Shown here: one piece after another, positions 17,132 to 25,470 of the stretch
Layout of the letters: each line of letters opens with the position of its first letter
Position numbering within the stretch: the stretch's first letter is position 1
DNA from: DATENM01 sp045807765
GTDB taxonomy: Bacteria > Acidobacteriota > Blastocatellia > UBA7656
Length of the DNA: 64,000 nucleotides
Direction: 5' to 3'
Assembly (NCBI GenBank): GCA_045807765.1
Contig: JBJMGU010000152.1
Location: 1 to 64,000 of the forward strand
The notes under the pieces: model-generated
The model's database searches: none
Told to the model about the DNA's origin: nothing
What the model saw: only the letters and a program-made list of their open reading frames with translations
Program-made: the position numbers and the translations under genes

Positions 17132-18055
17132 ATGACTGCTTACGCCGAAACGCTCGACAATGACCGCCGACTGCTCTGGGGCTTATGTTACAGAATGACC
17201 GGCAACGCCGCCGACGCCGAAGACCTCGTGCAAGAGACCTTCGTGCGAGCACTTGAGCATCCGCCGCGCCGCACAGACGAGCCGTTGCGTCCCTGGCTGG
17301 TGCGCGTGGCGATGAACTTGAGCCGCGACCTGCTGCGTCGGCGGCGGCGGCGCGATTACACCGGGCCGTGGCTGCCGTCGCCTGTGCCGACCGATGAAGC
17401 AAGCCTGCCGTCGTTTGAGCCCGCGGCGCCCTCCACGGATTCGCCGGCGGCGCGCTATGACCTCTTGGAGAGCATCTCGTTCGCCTTCCTGCTGGCCCTC
17501 GAAGCGCTGACGCCGACGCAGCGCGCCGTGTTGTTGCTGCGCGACGTCTTCGATTATTCGACCGCCGAGACCGCCGCCGCGCTCGACCTGACGGAAGCCA
17601 ACGTCAAAGTCACACTGCTCCGCGCCCGCAAGCGCATGAAAGATTACGACCGGCGGCGGGCCGATCTCAGTCCCGCTAAACGCGAAGCGACAAGGCAAGC
17701 GCTCGAACAATTCCTGCTCTACCTGAACAGCCGCGACGCCGCGGGACTTGAGCGATTGCTTGCCGCCGATGTCGTCAGCCTCTCGGACGGCGGCGGCGAA
17801 GTACAGGCGGCGCTACAACCCATCCGCGGGCGCGACAAGCTGCTGCGCTTGATCGCGGCGCTCAACCTGAAGCTCAAGGGCAAGCCGCGCCCCGTGCGGC
17901 GCGTATTGAACGGCTTGCCGGCGATTGTTTTTGAAGACGTTGCTTCGACGGCGACGCGCGCCACACGCTACACTGTGCAGATCGAATTAGACGACGCCGG
18001 ACGCATCCGCCGGCTCGATTCCGTCCTTGCGCCGAGCAAGCTGACCGCCGTTTAA
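17132..18055 (+). CDS. ECF41-type RNA polymerase sigma factor
   Basis: 307 residues. Sigma region 2 (NAADAEDLVQETFVRAL, residues 22-80) and region 4 (LTPTQRAVLLLRDVFDYSTA, ~130-185) are followed by a SnoaL/NTF2-like domain (200-300). Two ECF41 marks are visible: GPWLPSPVP in the linker between regions 2 and 4, and DGGGE at the start of the C-terminal extension. In studied ECF41 factors the fused C-terminal domain controls activity in place of an anti-sigma factor, and the genes neighbour oxidoreductases. The neighbours here (FAD oxidoreductase, MBL, Gfo/Idh) are candidate targets. Confidence 0.88.
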   Translation: MTAYAETLDNDRRLLWGLCYRMTGNAADAEDLVQETFVRALEHPPRRTDEPLRPWLVRVAMNLSRDLLRRRRRRDYTGPWLPSPVPTDEASLPSFEPAAPSTDSPAARYDLLESISFAFLLALEALTPTQRAVLLLRDVFDYSTAETAAALDLTEANVKVTLLRARKRMKDYDRRRADLSPAKREATRQALEQFLLYLNSRDAAGLERLLAADVVSLSDGGGEVQAALQPIRGRDKLLRLIAALNLKLKGKPRPVRRVLNGLPAIVFEDVASTATRATRYTVQIELDDAGRIRRLDSVLAPSKLTAV

Positions 18056-18066
18056 TTCTTCGGAGA

Positions 18067-18155
18067 GGGAACCACAGATGAACACAGATAAACACAGATA
18101 AGATGGTTTTCTCTTCCATCGGTGTTCATCTGTGTTCATCTGTGGTTTCATTCCC
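18067..18155. repeat. Palindromic 10-mer element (acagatgaac type), copy 1
   Basis: Arms consist of 10-base units (ccacagatga, acacagataa). The 20-base stem 18070-18089 is the exact reverse complement of 18128-18147. It starts 11 bases after the sigma-factor stop and precedes the Gfo/Idh gene on the same strand. The sequence is shared with the element at 55275-55377. Confidence 0.9.
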
Positions 18156-18181
18156 GATGTCTTGCAGGCGGAGGCTGTGCG

Positions 18182-19183
18182 ATGAAGAAAGTCGTGTGGG
18201 GCGTGCTGGGCGTTGCCAAGATCGCAACGCAGAAAGTGATTCCGGCTATGCAGCGCGGCGCGTGGTCTGAAGTGCGGGCCATCGCCTCAAGGGATTATCA
18301 CAGAGCCGAAGCGGCGGCACGCGGGCTCGGCATCCCCACGGCTTATGGCGCTTACGAAGAACTGCTCGCTGACCCGCAGATCGAAGCCGTCTACATCCCG
18401 CTGCCCAATCACTTGCATGTGCCGATGACGATTCAGGCCGCCAAAGCCGGTAAGCATGTGCTTTGCGAAAAACCCATCGCCTTGTCCGCAGACGAAGCGC
18501 GCCAATTGATTGCCGTGCGCGACCGCACAGGTCGCCGCATCGAAGAAGCCTTCATGGTGCGCACGCATCCGCAATGGCTCGCGGCGCTCGACCTTGTGCG
18601 ACTGGGGCGCATCGGCGAGCTGCGCGCCATCAGCGGAGCGTTCAGCTATTTCAACCGCGACCCGCAGAACATTCGCAATCGGCCAGAGTACGGCGGCGGC
18701 GCGCTGATGGACATCGGTTGTTATCTGGTGGCGATGTCGCGTTACCTGTTCGAGGGCGAGCCGCGGCGCGTGATGGCGCTTATTGAGCGCGATCCTGAGA
18801 TGCAGGTTGATCGGTTGACTTCGGGCATTCTCGATTTTGCCGGCGGCCAATCTACTTTCGTATGCGGCACACAGATGGTGGCTTATCAGCGCGTGCAAAT
18901 CTTTGGCGCGCACGGGCGCATCGAGATCGAGATTCCCTTCAACGCGCCGCCCGACCGCCCGACGCGCATCTTCATCGATGACGGCTCAAGCGTGTTCGGT
19001 GAAGGCGTCGAGACCATCGAGTTTCCCATCACAGACCAGTACACGATTCAAGGCGACCGGTTCTCGCAGGCGATTCGCGAAGACCTGCCGCCGCGCTTTC
19101 CGCTCGAAGACGCCGTGCAGAACATGGCCATCATTGACGCGCTCTTGCGCTCGGCTGCCTCTCACCAATGGCAGACACCCTGA
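18182..19183 (+). CDS. Gfo/Idh/MocA-family oxidoreductase
   Basis: 333 residues from the ATG at 18182 with GGAGG upstream; an upstream in-frame start at 18122 would translate the repeat and is rejected. The N-terminal Rossmann domain begins KKVVWGVLGVAKIA, the family motif is CEKPIAL (~residues 95-101), and the C-terminal alpha/beta domain has GGGALMDIGCYLVAMSRYLF, with Asp and the His/Tyr region near the sugar site. It resembles xylose/trihydroxycyclohexane dehydrogenase-like members that oxidise sugars or inositols with NAD(P). The substrate is undetermined. It may belong to the ECF41 neighbourhood, separated from it by a repeat. Confidence 0.8.
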   Translation: MKKVVWGVLGVAKIATQKVIPAMQRGAWSEVRAIASRDYHRAEAAARGLGIPTAYGAYEELLADPQIEAVYIPLPNHLHVPMTIQAAKAGKHVLCEKPIALSADEARQLIAVRDRTGRRIEEAFMVRTHPQWLAALDLVRLGRIGELRAISGAFSYFNRDPQNIRNRPEYGGGALMDIGCYLVAMSRYLFEGEPRRVMALIERDPEMQVDRLTSGILDFAGGQSTFVCGTQMVAYQRVQIFGAHGRIEIEIPFNAPPDRPTRIFIDDGSSVFGEGVETIEFPITDQYTIQGDRFSQAIREDLPPRFPLEDAVQNMAIIDALLRSAASHQWQTP

Positions 19184-19315
19184 ACCGCCAGGCTGTGCGG
19201 GAATCATTCAACGCGCGTTGCGCATCGGTCGCTTGCGCCGCTCTCTCCGCTCTTATCTACAAAGGCACAGGGCTTGCAAACTTCAAGGGTGAAGATTTTT
19301 TCAGGAGGTTTGCTA

Positions 19316-19738
19316 ATGACAGCCATACGAAAGAGCGTAATGATTGCCGCACTGTTAATGGCAGTGACGGCGACGGCATTGGCACAGGTGCCGACGCGCA
19401 CCAAGGTTCACTTTGACATCAACGTTCCCTACGAAATGGAGATGGCGGGCTATAGCCTGCCGGCGGGCCATTACGTCTTGTTGCAAGACAGCCAGAATCC
19501 CAACATATTCCGCCTCTATCAGCACGACCAGGCAAGCGAACCGGTTGCGGTGATCTACACTGTGCGCGGTCGTTACTGGACGGTGCGACAGGGTGGCACG
19601 CGTTTTGGCCTGGATGTAGATGAATCGGGCAGCGACAACCTGCCGGTGGTGCGGGCCTTCGCCGTGCCGTATGACGATCCGTGGGAAGTGGTCAGCGTCA
19701 AAGTAAAGAATCACTCGCTGATGACGCGTGTGAGGTAA
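19316..19738 (+). CDS. Small secreted protein, unknown function
   Basis: 140 residues from the ATG at 19316 with a strong AGGAGG 7 bases upstream. The signal peptide (KSVMIAALLMAVTATALAQ) is followed by a compact beta-rich domain: KVHFDINVPYEMEMAGYSLPAGHY, then VLLQDSQNPNIFRLY and YWTVRQGG. From memory, similar secreted proteins with a VPY/F...LPAG pattern are frequent in acidobacteria; the function is unknown. A terminator hairpin follows directly, so this is the end of a transcript or a single-gene unit. Confidence 0.65.
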   Translation: MTAIRKSVMIAALLMAVTATALAQVPTRTKVHFDINVPYEMEMAGYSLPAGHYVLLQDSQNPNIFRLYQHDQASEPVAVIYTVRGRYWTVRQGGTRFGLDVDESGSDNLPVVRAFAVPYDDPWEVVSVKVKNHSLMTRVR

Positions 19739-19758
19739 AGCGCATCTGTACCGTAAGC

Positions 19759-19792
19759 ATGAGCGTGGAGCGGTGACCCGCTTCACGCTCAT
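19759..19792 (+). terminator. Stem-loop terminator
   Basis: A 15-bp stem (19759-19773 with 19778-19792, one G-U pair) has a tgac loop and is followed by a short T-rich stretch (ttgt). It lies 20 bases after the stop of the small secreted protein. Confidence 0.7.
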
Positions 19793-19904
19793 TTGTCATG
19801 GCCGGCTGGCCGTAAGCCCCCAGGTGTCTTGAAACAGCCCGGCTGATCCGGGAATCCTTCCTTTAGAGCCCAGGATTTTCTTAGAACCGCGGCGGCAAAT
19901 TATG

Positions 19905-19910
19905 TATAAT
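19905..19910 (+). promoter_or_regulatory. Candidate -10 box for the S9 peptidase
   Basis: A perfect TATAAT stands in the gap 75 bases before the peptidase start. The -35 (TTAGAA, 19881-19886, 18-base spacer) is weak, so only the -10 is convincing. Confidence 0.45.
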
Positions 19911-19984
19911 GACGCTTCCGGTTCCATCTATCTCGTCGTTATCGAAAGCCAACAGTTGAAAGATTGCAGGAGGAAACACCGTCT

Positions 19985-22120
19985 ATGTCTATCCGCCGCC
20001 TATCCCGTGCGCTGATTCTCATTCTCGTTTGCGCCACTGCGCTGATGGCGCAGACGACGCGCCACCCGCTCAAGCTCGATGATGTGTTCCGCATGCGCGA
20101 CGTGCGTGACCCGCAAATCTCACCCGATGGCCAGTGGGTCGCTTATGTGGTTTCGACCACTGACGTCAAAGAGGACAAGAGCAGCTCGCACATCTGGCTG
20201 GCGAGCTACGACGGCAAGAGCGACCGTCAGTTCACTTTCAGCCTCGATAGCGAGTCGTCGCCGCGCTGGTCGCCGGACGGCAAATACCTGTCGTTCACAT
20301 CGGGGCGGCCCGGCAAAGCCAAGGGCAGTCAGGTGTGGTTGATGGATCGCAGCGGCGGCGAGGCGTTCCAGCTTACAGAGTTGAAAGGCCGCTTGCAGGG
20401 CTACGAATGGTCGCCCGATGCGAAGCGGCTGGCGCTGGTCATCGGCGATCCCGACCCTGAAGAAGAACTGAACTCGACGCCCCCGGCTAACGCCACGCCA
20501 CCGGCTAACCCTGGGTCGCCTACGGATGCGAGCAAGCCTGCCGACAAACCTGCGGACAGGCCGAAAGCGCCCAAGCCCATCGTCATTGACCGCTACCACT
20601 TCAAACAGGACGTGCAGGGCTATCTGCTTTCAGGGCGTCACAGCTACATCTACCTCTACGACATCGCGACCAAGAAGCTGGAGCGACTGACCGCCGGCAA
20701 AGTCGATGAGGCCGCGCCGTCCTGGTCGCCCGATGGCAGCCGCATCGCCTTTCTGAGCAACCACGGGCAAGACCCCGACCGCGAGCCGTCCTATCAGATT
20801 TTCGTTGCCGAGGCGCGCGCCGGAGCGACGGAAAAAGCGCTGACGCCGGCTACGAGCCGCGGCGGGCGGGCGCGCCTCGAATGGAGCCCGGATGGTCGCT
20901 GGATCGCTTTTGTTGAAGGCGATGAGAAGAAATATGGCGCCTACAACATGGATCATCTGATGATTGTCGCCGCTGACGGCAACAGCGCGCCGCAACGCAT
21001 CAAAGCCGTCGAAGACCTCGACCGCGCCATCTCGTCGCCGCGTTTCAGCGCCGACGGCAAAGCGATCATGTTTATGGTTGCAGACGACCGTTCGGTCTAC
21101 CCGGCGCGCGCCGCGATTGCGGGCGGCAGCGTCGAGCGCTTGCTTGCGCCGCCGGTCGCCGTTTCAAGCTGGGTGACTGCCGCAGGCCACACGACAGTGC
21201 TTTCGGGCGGCGACACGAAGGCCACGGAAGTCTATGTGGTGGATGGCAGCACATTGCGACAGTTGACGCATCAGAACGACGCGCTGATGGCCGAGCTTGA
21301 TCTGGCGCCGACTGAAGAAGTCGGCTTCAAGAGCAAGGATGGCACAGAAGTGCATGGGTTGCTGACTTATCCGGTGGGCTACGTGAAGGGCACGCGGGTG
21401 CCGCTGTTGCTGCGCATCCACGGCGGCCCGAACGGACAGGATCAACATTCATTCAGCACAGAGCGGCAATGGTTCGCGGCAAACGGCTACGCGGTGCTGG
21501 CGGTGAACTATCGCGGCAGCAGCGGGCGCGGCCAGAAATTCTCGCGCTCGATCTTTGCCGACTGGGGCCATTATGAAGTCGAAGACCTGCAAGCCGGCGT
21601 AGATCATGTCATTCAGATGGGCGTCGCTGACCCTGACCGCTTAGGCGTCGGCGGCTGGAGCTATGGCGGCATCCTGACGGATTACATGATCGCCAGCGAC
21701 AACCGCTTCAAGGCGGCGACCAGCGGCGCGGGCACGGCATTCACGGTCTCTTTCTATGGCACCGATCAGTATATCATTCAGTATGATTACGAAATCGGCC
21801 CGCCCTGGGACCCGAAAGCCTGGGAGACTTATGTGAAGCTCTCTTATCCGTTGCTGCACGCCGACCGCATCAAGACGCCGACGCTTTTCTTAGGCGGCGA
21901 GCGTGACTTCAATGTGCCCATACAGGGCAGCCAGCAGATGTATCAGGCGTTGCGCAGCCTCGGCGTAGACACCCAACTGGTGATCTACCCGAACGAGTTC
22001 CACGGCATTCAGCGCCCAAGCTATAACCGCGACCGCCTGGAGCGTTATCTCGCCTGGTATGACAAGTACATCAAGCGCGCGGCGGGCGCGGCCAGCGCCG
22101 GCTCGTCGGAGAAGCGTTAG
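19985..22120 (+). CDS. S9 prolyl oligopeptidase-family peptidase, exported
   Basis: 711 residues from the ATG at 19985 (AGGAGG upstream). The signal peptide (ALILILVCATALMAQ) places it outside the cytoplasm. Residues 30-430 contain PD40-type beta-propeller repeats (SPDGQWVAYV, SPDGKYLSFT, SPDAKRLALV, SPDGSRIAFL, SPDGRWIAFV), interrupted at ~165-205 by a Pro/Ala-rich linker. The C-terminal alpha/beta hydrolase has the nucleophile elbow GGWSYGGI, with Asp in GGERDFNVP and His in NEFHGIQRP, completing a Ser-Asp-His triad. The family includes dipeptidyl and acylaminoacyl peptidases. It probably degrades peptides in the periplasm. Confidence 0.88.
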   Translation: MSIRRLSRALILILVCATALMAQTTRHPLKLDDVFRMRDVRDPQISPDGQWVAYVVSTTDVKEDKSSSHIWLASYDGKSDRQFTFSLDSESSPRWSPDGKYLSFTSGRPGKAKGSQVWLMDRSGGEAFQLTELKGRLQGYEWSPDAKRLALVIGDPDPEEELNSTPPANATPPANPGSPTDASKPADKPADRPKAPKPIVIDRYHFKQDVQGYLLSGRHSYIYLYDIATKKLERLTAGKVDEAAPSWSPDGSRIAFLSNHGQDPDREPSYQIFVAEARAGATEKALTPATSRGGRARLEWSPDGRWIAFVEGDEKKYGAYNMDHLMIVAADGNSAPQRIKAVEDLDRAISSPRFSADGKAIMFMVADDRSVYPARAAIAGGSVERLLAPPVAVSSWVTAAGHTTVLSGGDTKATEVYVVDGSTLRQLTHQNDALMAELDLAPTEEVGFKSKDGTEVHGLLTYPVGYVKGTRVPLLLRIHGGPNGQDQHSFSTERQWFAANGYAVLAVNYRGSSGRGQKFSRSIFADWGHYEVEDLQAGVDHVIQMGVADPDRLGVGGWSYGGILTDYMIASDNRFKAATSGAGTAFTVSFYGTDQYIIQYDYEIGPPWDPKAWETYVKLSYPLLHADRIKTPTLFLGGERDFNVPIQGSQQMYQALRSLGVDTQLVIYPNEFHGIQRPSYNRDRLERYLAWYDKYIKRAAGAASAGSSEKR

Positions 22121-22147
22121 AGTAATTTTGAATTGCGTGTCGCTGTC

Positions 22148-22176
22148 GCAGGGGCCGGACTTGTCCCGGCCCCTGC
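22148..22176. terminator. GC-rich hairpin between convergent genes
   Basis: A perfect 11-bp stem, 22148-22158 with 22166-22176, has a 7-base loop. It lies between the S9 peptidase stop and the RND permease stop and can terminate both. Confidence 0.7.
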
Positions 22177-22203
22177 AAGGTCTAAACCTATTTGGAGTTC
22201 CCT

Positions 22204-25200
22204 CTAATCGCCGGCGGGCGATTCGATGGCCGGCGGGTGCGGGTGGCGCTTGAACAGGCGGCTCGTCCAATCTTTGAACTGCTCCATGTACACATAGACG
22301 ACCGGCGTGATGTAGAGCGTCAGCAGTTGCGAGACCATCAAACCGCCGACTACCGATAGTCCCAGAGGCCGCCGCGATTCCGCGCCTGCGCCTAACCCTA
22401 AAGCAATCGGCAGCGTGCCGAGCAGCGCCGCCATCGTCGTCATCATGATCGGGCGGAAGCGCATCAGGCTGCCTTCAAAGATCGCCTCTTCAGGCGACTT
22501 GCCTTCGTTGCGCTGGGCTTCGAGCGCGAAGTCAATCATCATGATGGCGTTCTTCTTAACGATGCCGATCAACATCACCAGACCGACAAACGCATAAATA
22601 TTCAAATCAACGCCGAAGACCATCAGCGTCAGCAGCGCCCCGAAGCCCGCCGAAGGCAAGCCTGAAAGAATCGTCAGCGGGTGAATCAAACTCTCGTAGA
22701 GAATGCCGAGCACAATATAGATCACCAGCACCGCGACGAGCAGCAGCATCCCCAAACCTTGAAGCGACGACTGAAAGACCTGCGCCGTCCCTTGAAACGA
22801 CGTGCTGATCGTTTCCGGCAGCTTCATCCGGCCGACCGTCTGCTGCACCTGGTTGACCGCATCGCCAATCGATACGCCGGGCTTGAGGTTGAACGAGACC
22901 GTCACCGACGGCAACTGGCCAGAGTGGTTAACCGTCAACGGCCCGACGCTCGGCTTCAAAGTTGCCACCGTGCCGAGCGGCACCTGCTGACCGCCGGCGG
23001 TCTTGACGTAGAGCAGGCTGAGCGCCGCCGGGTCGGCTTCGTATTCGGGCGCGACTTCCATCAGCACCCAGTACTGATTGCTCGGCGTGTAGATGGTCGT
23101 CACCTGGCGCTGCGCGTAGGCGCTGTAGAGCGTGCTCTCCAACTGGTTGGCCGAGATGCCTAAGGATTGCGCCTTGTCGCGATCCATCTCGACGGTCACC
23201 TGCGGACTGGTGATCTGCAAGTCTGTGGTCACGTCCTGCAAGATGGGCAACTGGCGCAACGTCTCTTCGACGCGCGGCGCGGCCTCGTACAGCTCACGGT
23301 TGTCTGCCGATTGCAGAGTGAACTGGTACTGGCCTTTGCTCGTGCGGCCTCCGACGTTGATCGCCGGTGGATTCGACAGGTAAACGTTCAGGCCGGGAAT
23401 GCGCGACAGTTTCGGGCGCAGCTCTTGAATCACTTCGTCGGCGCTCAAGCGGCGCTGGTTGTGCGGCTTCAGACGAATCAAGAAACGTCCATTGTTCGAC
23501 GTTGAGTTGGCGCCGCCTGAACCGACCGACGACATGAAGGCATCGACGTTCGGGTCTTGCTGAATGATGGCCGCGGCCTGCTGCTGGTGCTTGACCATCG
23601 ATTCAAATGAGATGTCCTGCGCCGCTTCCGTTGTCGCGTTGATCTGCCCGGTGTCTTCGCTGGGGATGAAGCCTTTGGGAATCTTGTCGAAGAGATAAAT
23701 CGTCGCCACCAGGATCAGACCTGAAACCGCCATCGTCGCGACCCGGTGCGCCATCACATGCTTGAGCGTCCAGCGATAAGCCGCCAGCATGCCGTCAAAG
23801 AAGCGCTCGGACATCTGGTAGAGCCGCCCGTGACGCTCGCCTTTGTGCTCGCGCAGGAAGCGGCTGCCGAGCATCGGCGTCAACGTCAGCGACACCAGGC
23901 CCGAAACCAGAATCGCCGCCATAATCGTCACCGCGAATTCATTCAGCAAGCGACCCAGGATGCCGCCCATAAACAGCACAGGGATGAAGACGGCGGCCAA
24001 ACTGATGGTCATCGAAACGATAGTGAAGCCGATCTCTTTCGCGCCCTTGAGCGCTGCTTGAAACGGGCGCTCGCCCAGCTCGACGTGGCGCACGATGTTT
24101 TCCAGCATGACGATGGCGTCGTCAACGACGAAGCCGACCGATAACGTCAGCGCCATCATCGATAGATTGTCCATCGTGAAGCCGAGCAGATACATCACCG
24201 CGAAAGTGCCGAACAGCGACATCGGCACGGCCAGGCTGGGGATGATGGTTGCCGACAGGTTGCGCAGGAAGAGAAAGATCACCAGCACGACCAGGAAGAC
24301 CGTCAGCGCCAGCGTGAACTTCACATCGCTGATCGATTCGCGGATGCTCTGCGAGCGGTCAAAGAGGATGTTCAGGTCTACAGACGCCGGCATCTGCTCG
24401 CGGAAGGTCGGCAGAATCTTCTTGACGTTATCCACGACTTCGACGGTGTTGGTGCCGGGCTGGCGCTGGATGGCCAGCACGATGGCGCGCTCGTCGTTAA
24501 ACCAGCTCGCCACCTTGTCGCTCTGCACACTGTCGAGCACGCGGCCCACCTCGCTCAGGCGCACCGGCGAGCCGTTCTGATAAGCGACGATGATGGGCCG
24601 GTACTGATCGGCAGTCTGAAGCTGGCCGTTTGCGGCGATGCGCAGAGATTTATTAGGGCCATCGAGCGTGCCGGTCGGCAGGTTGGCGTTCGACTGCGCG
24701 ACGGCCTGCTGCACTTGATCCATGCTGATGCCGCGCGATGCCAGTTGATTCGGGTCGAGCTGAATGCGCACGGCGTACTTCTGCGAGCCGTAGATAGAGA
24801 CTTGCGCGACGCCGTTGATCATCGAGATGCGCTGCGCCAGTTGCGACTCGGCATATTCGTCTACGGTTGAAAGCGGCAGCGTCGGCGAGCTCAAGGCCAG
24901 GAACAAGACGGGCGCGTCCGCCGGGTTGACCTTTTGAAATGAGGGCGGCGTCGGCATCTCGGTCGTCAATTGCCGCGAGGCGCGCACGATGGCGGCTTGA
25001 ACGTCCTGCGCCGCCGCGTCAATGTCGCGGCTGAGATTGAACTGCACGACAATCGAGGTCGAGCTCTGGGCGCTCGTCGAGGTCATGTTATCGATGCCGG
25101 CGATGGTCGAGAGTTGTTTTTCGAGCGGCGTCGCCACCGACGAGGCCATAGTTTCAGGGCTTGCGCCCGGCAGGCTGGCGCTGATGTTGATCGTCGGGTA

Positions 25201-25323
25201 ATCAACGTTAGGCAGCTCGCTTACGGGCAGCAGGCGATAACCCATGATTCCGAATATGAGGATGCCCGCCCAGATAAGGCCCGTCGTAATCGGGCGGCGG
25301 ATGAAGAGACTGGCGATGTTCAT
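22204..25323 (-). CDS. RND (HAE1/MdtBC-like) efflux permease
   Basis: 1039 residues, the usual length for AcrB-type transporters with 12 transmembrane helices and two large periplasmic loops. It begins ASLFIRRPITTGLIWAG (TM1), has the porter-domain motif SLPGASPETM, and the TM4 proton-relay pair in VGFVVDDAIVMLENI. The C-terminal TM10-12 segment includes MLIGIVKKNAIMMIDFALE. It exports small molecules by proton motive force with the adaptor encoded upstream. No outer-membrane TolC-like gene is nearby, so the pump must borrow one. A palindromic repeat separates it from the adaptor gene. Confidence 0.92.
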   Translation of the reverse strand: MNIASLFIRRPITTGLIWAGILIFGIMGYRLLPVSELPNVDYPTINISASLPGASPETMASSVATPLEKQLSTIAGIDNMTSTSAQSSTSIVVQFNLSRDIDAAAQDVQAAIVRASRQLTTEMPTPPSFQKVNPADAPVLFLALSSPTLPLSTVDEYAESQLAQRISMINGVAQVSIYGSQKYAVRIQLDPNQLASRGISMDQVQQAVAQSNANLPTGTLDGPNKSLRIAANGQLQTADQYRPIIVAYQNGSPVRLSEVGRVLDSVQSDKVASWFNDERAIVLAIQRQPGTNTVEVVDNVKKILPTFREQMPASVDLNILFDRSQSIRESISDVKFTLALTVFLVVLVIFLFLRNLSATIIPSLAVPMSLFGTFAVMYLLGFTMDNLSMMALTLSVGFVVDDAIVMLENIVRHVELGERPFQAALKGAKEIGFTIVSMTISLAAVFIPVLFMGGILGRLLNEFAVTIMAAILVSGLVSLTLTPMLGSRFLREHKGERHGRLYQMSERFFDGMLAAYRWTLKHVMAHRVATMAVSGLILVATIYLFDKIPKGFIPSEDTGQINATTEAAQDISFESMVKHQQQAAAIIQQDPNVDAFMSSVGSGGANSTSNNGRFLIRLKPHNQRRLSADEVIQELRPKLSRIPGLNVYLSNPPAINVGGRTSKGQYQFTLQSADNRELYEAAPRVEETLRQLPILQDVTTDLQITSPQVTVEMDRDKAQSLGISANQLESTLYSAYAQRQVTTIYTPSNQYWVLMEVAPEYEADPAALSLLYVKTAGGQQVPLGTVATLKPSVGPLTVNHSGQLPSVTVSFNLKPGVSIGDAVNQVQQTVGRMKLPETISTSFQGTAQVFQSSLQGLGMLLLVAVLVIYIVLGILYESLIHPLTILSGLPSAGFGALLTLMVFGVDLNIYAFVGLVMLIGIVKKNAIMMIDFALEAQRNEGKSPEEAIFEGSLMRFRPIMMTTMAALLGTLPIALGLGAGAESRRPLGLSVVGGLMVSQLLTLYITPVVYVYMEQFKDWTSRLFKRHPHPPAIESPAGD

Positions 25324-25333
25324 AACTACCTTG

Positions 25334-25470
25334 CGGGAGTCAGGAGTCAGAATTCAGAAGACAGAATGGAAGAGGAAGTCGGCGGCAGCGAGTCCGCTTA
25401 TCGCGAGTCCGCTTGTCCGCCTCCGCTCTTTATTCTGACTCCTGACTCCTGACTTCTGACTCCTGTTCTG
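25334..25470. repeat. Palindromic heptamer element (agtcagg type)
   Basis: Arms are tandem agtcagg/agaattc heptamers. The 17-base stem 25337-25353 is the exact reverse complement of 25432-25448, and the right arm continues to 25470, one base before the adaptor TGA. It fills the gap between efflux adaptor and permease, so it interrupts what should be an operon. The long loop contains a further imperfect repeat (cgagtccgctt, twice). Confidence 0.88.
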
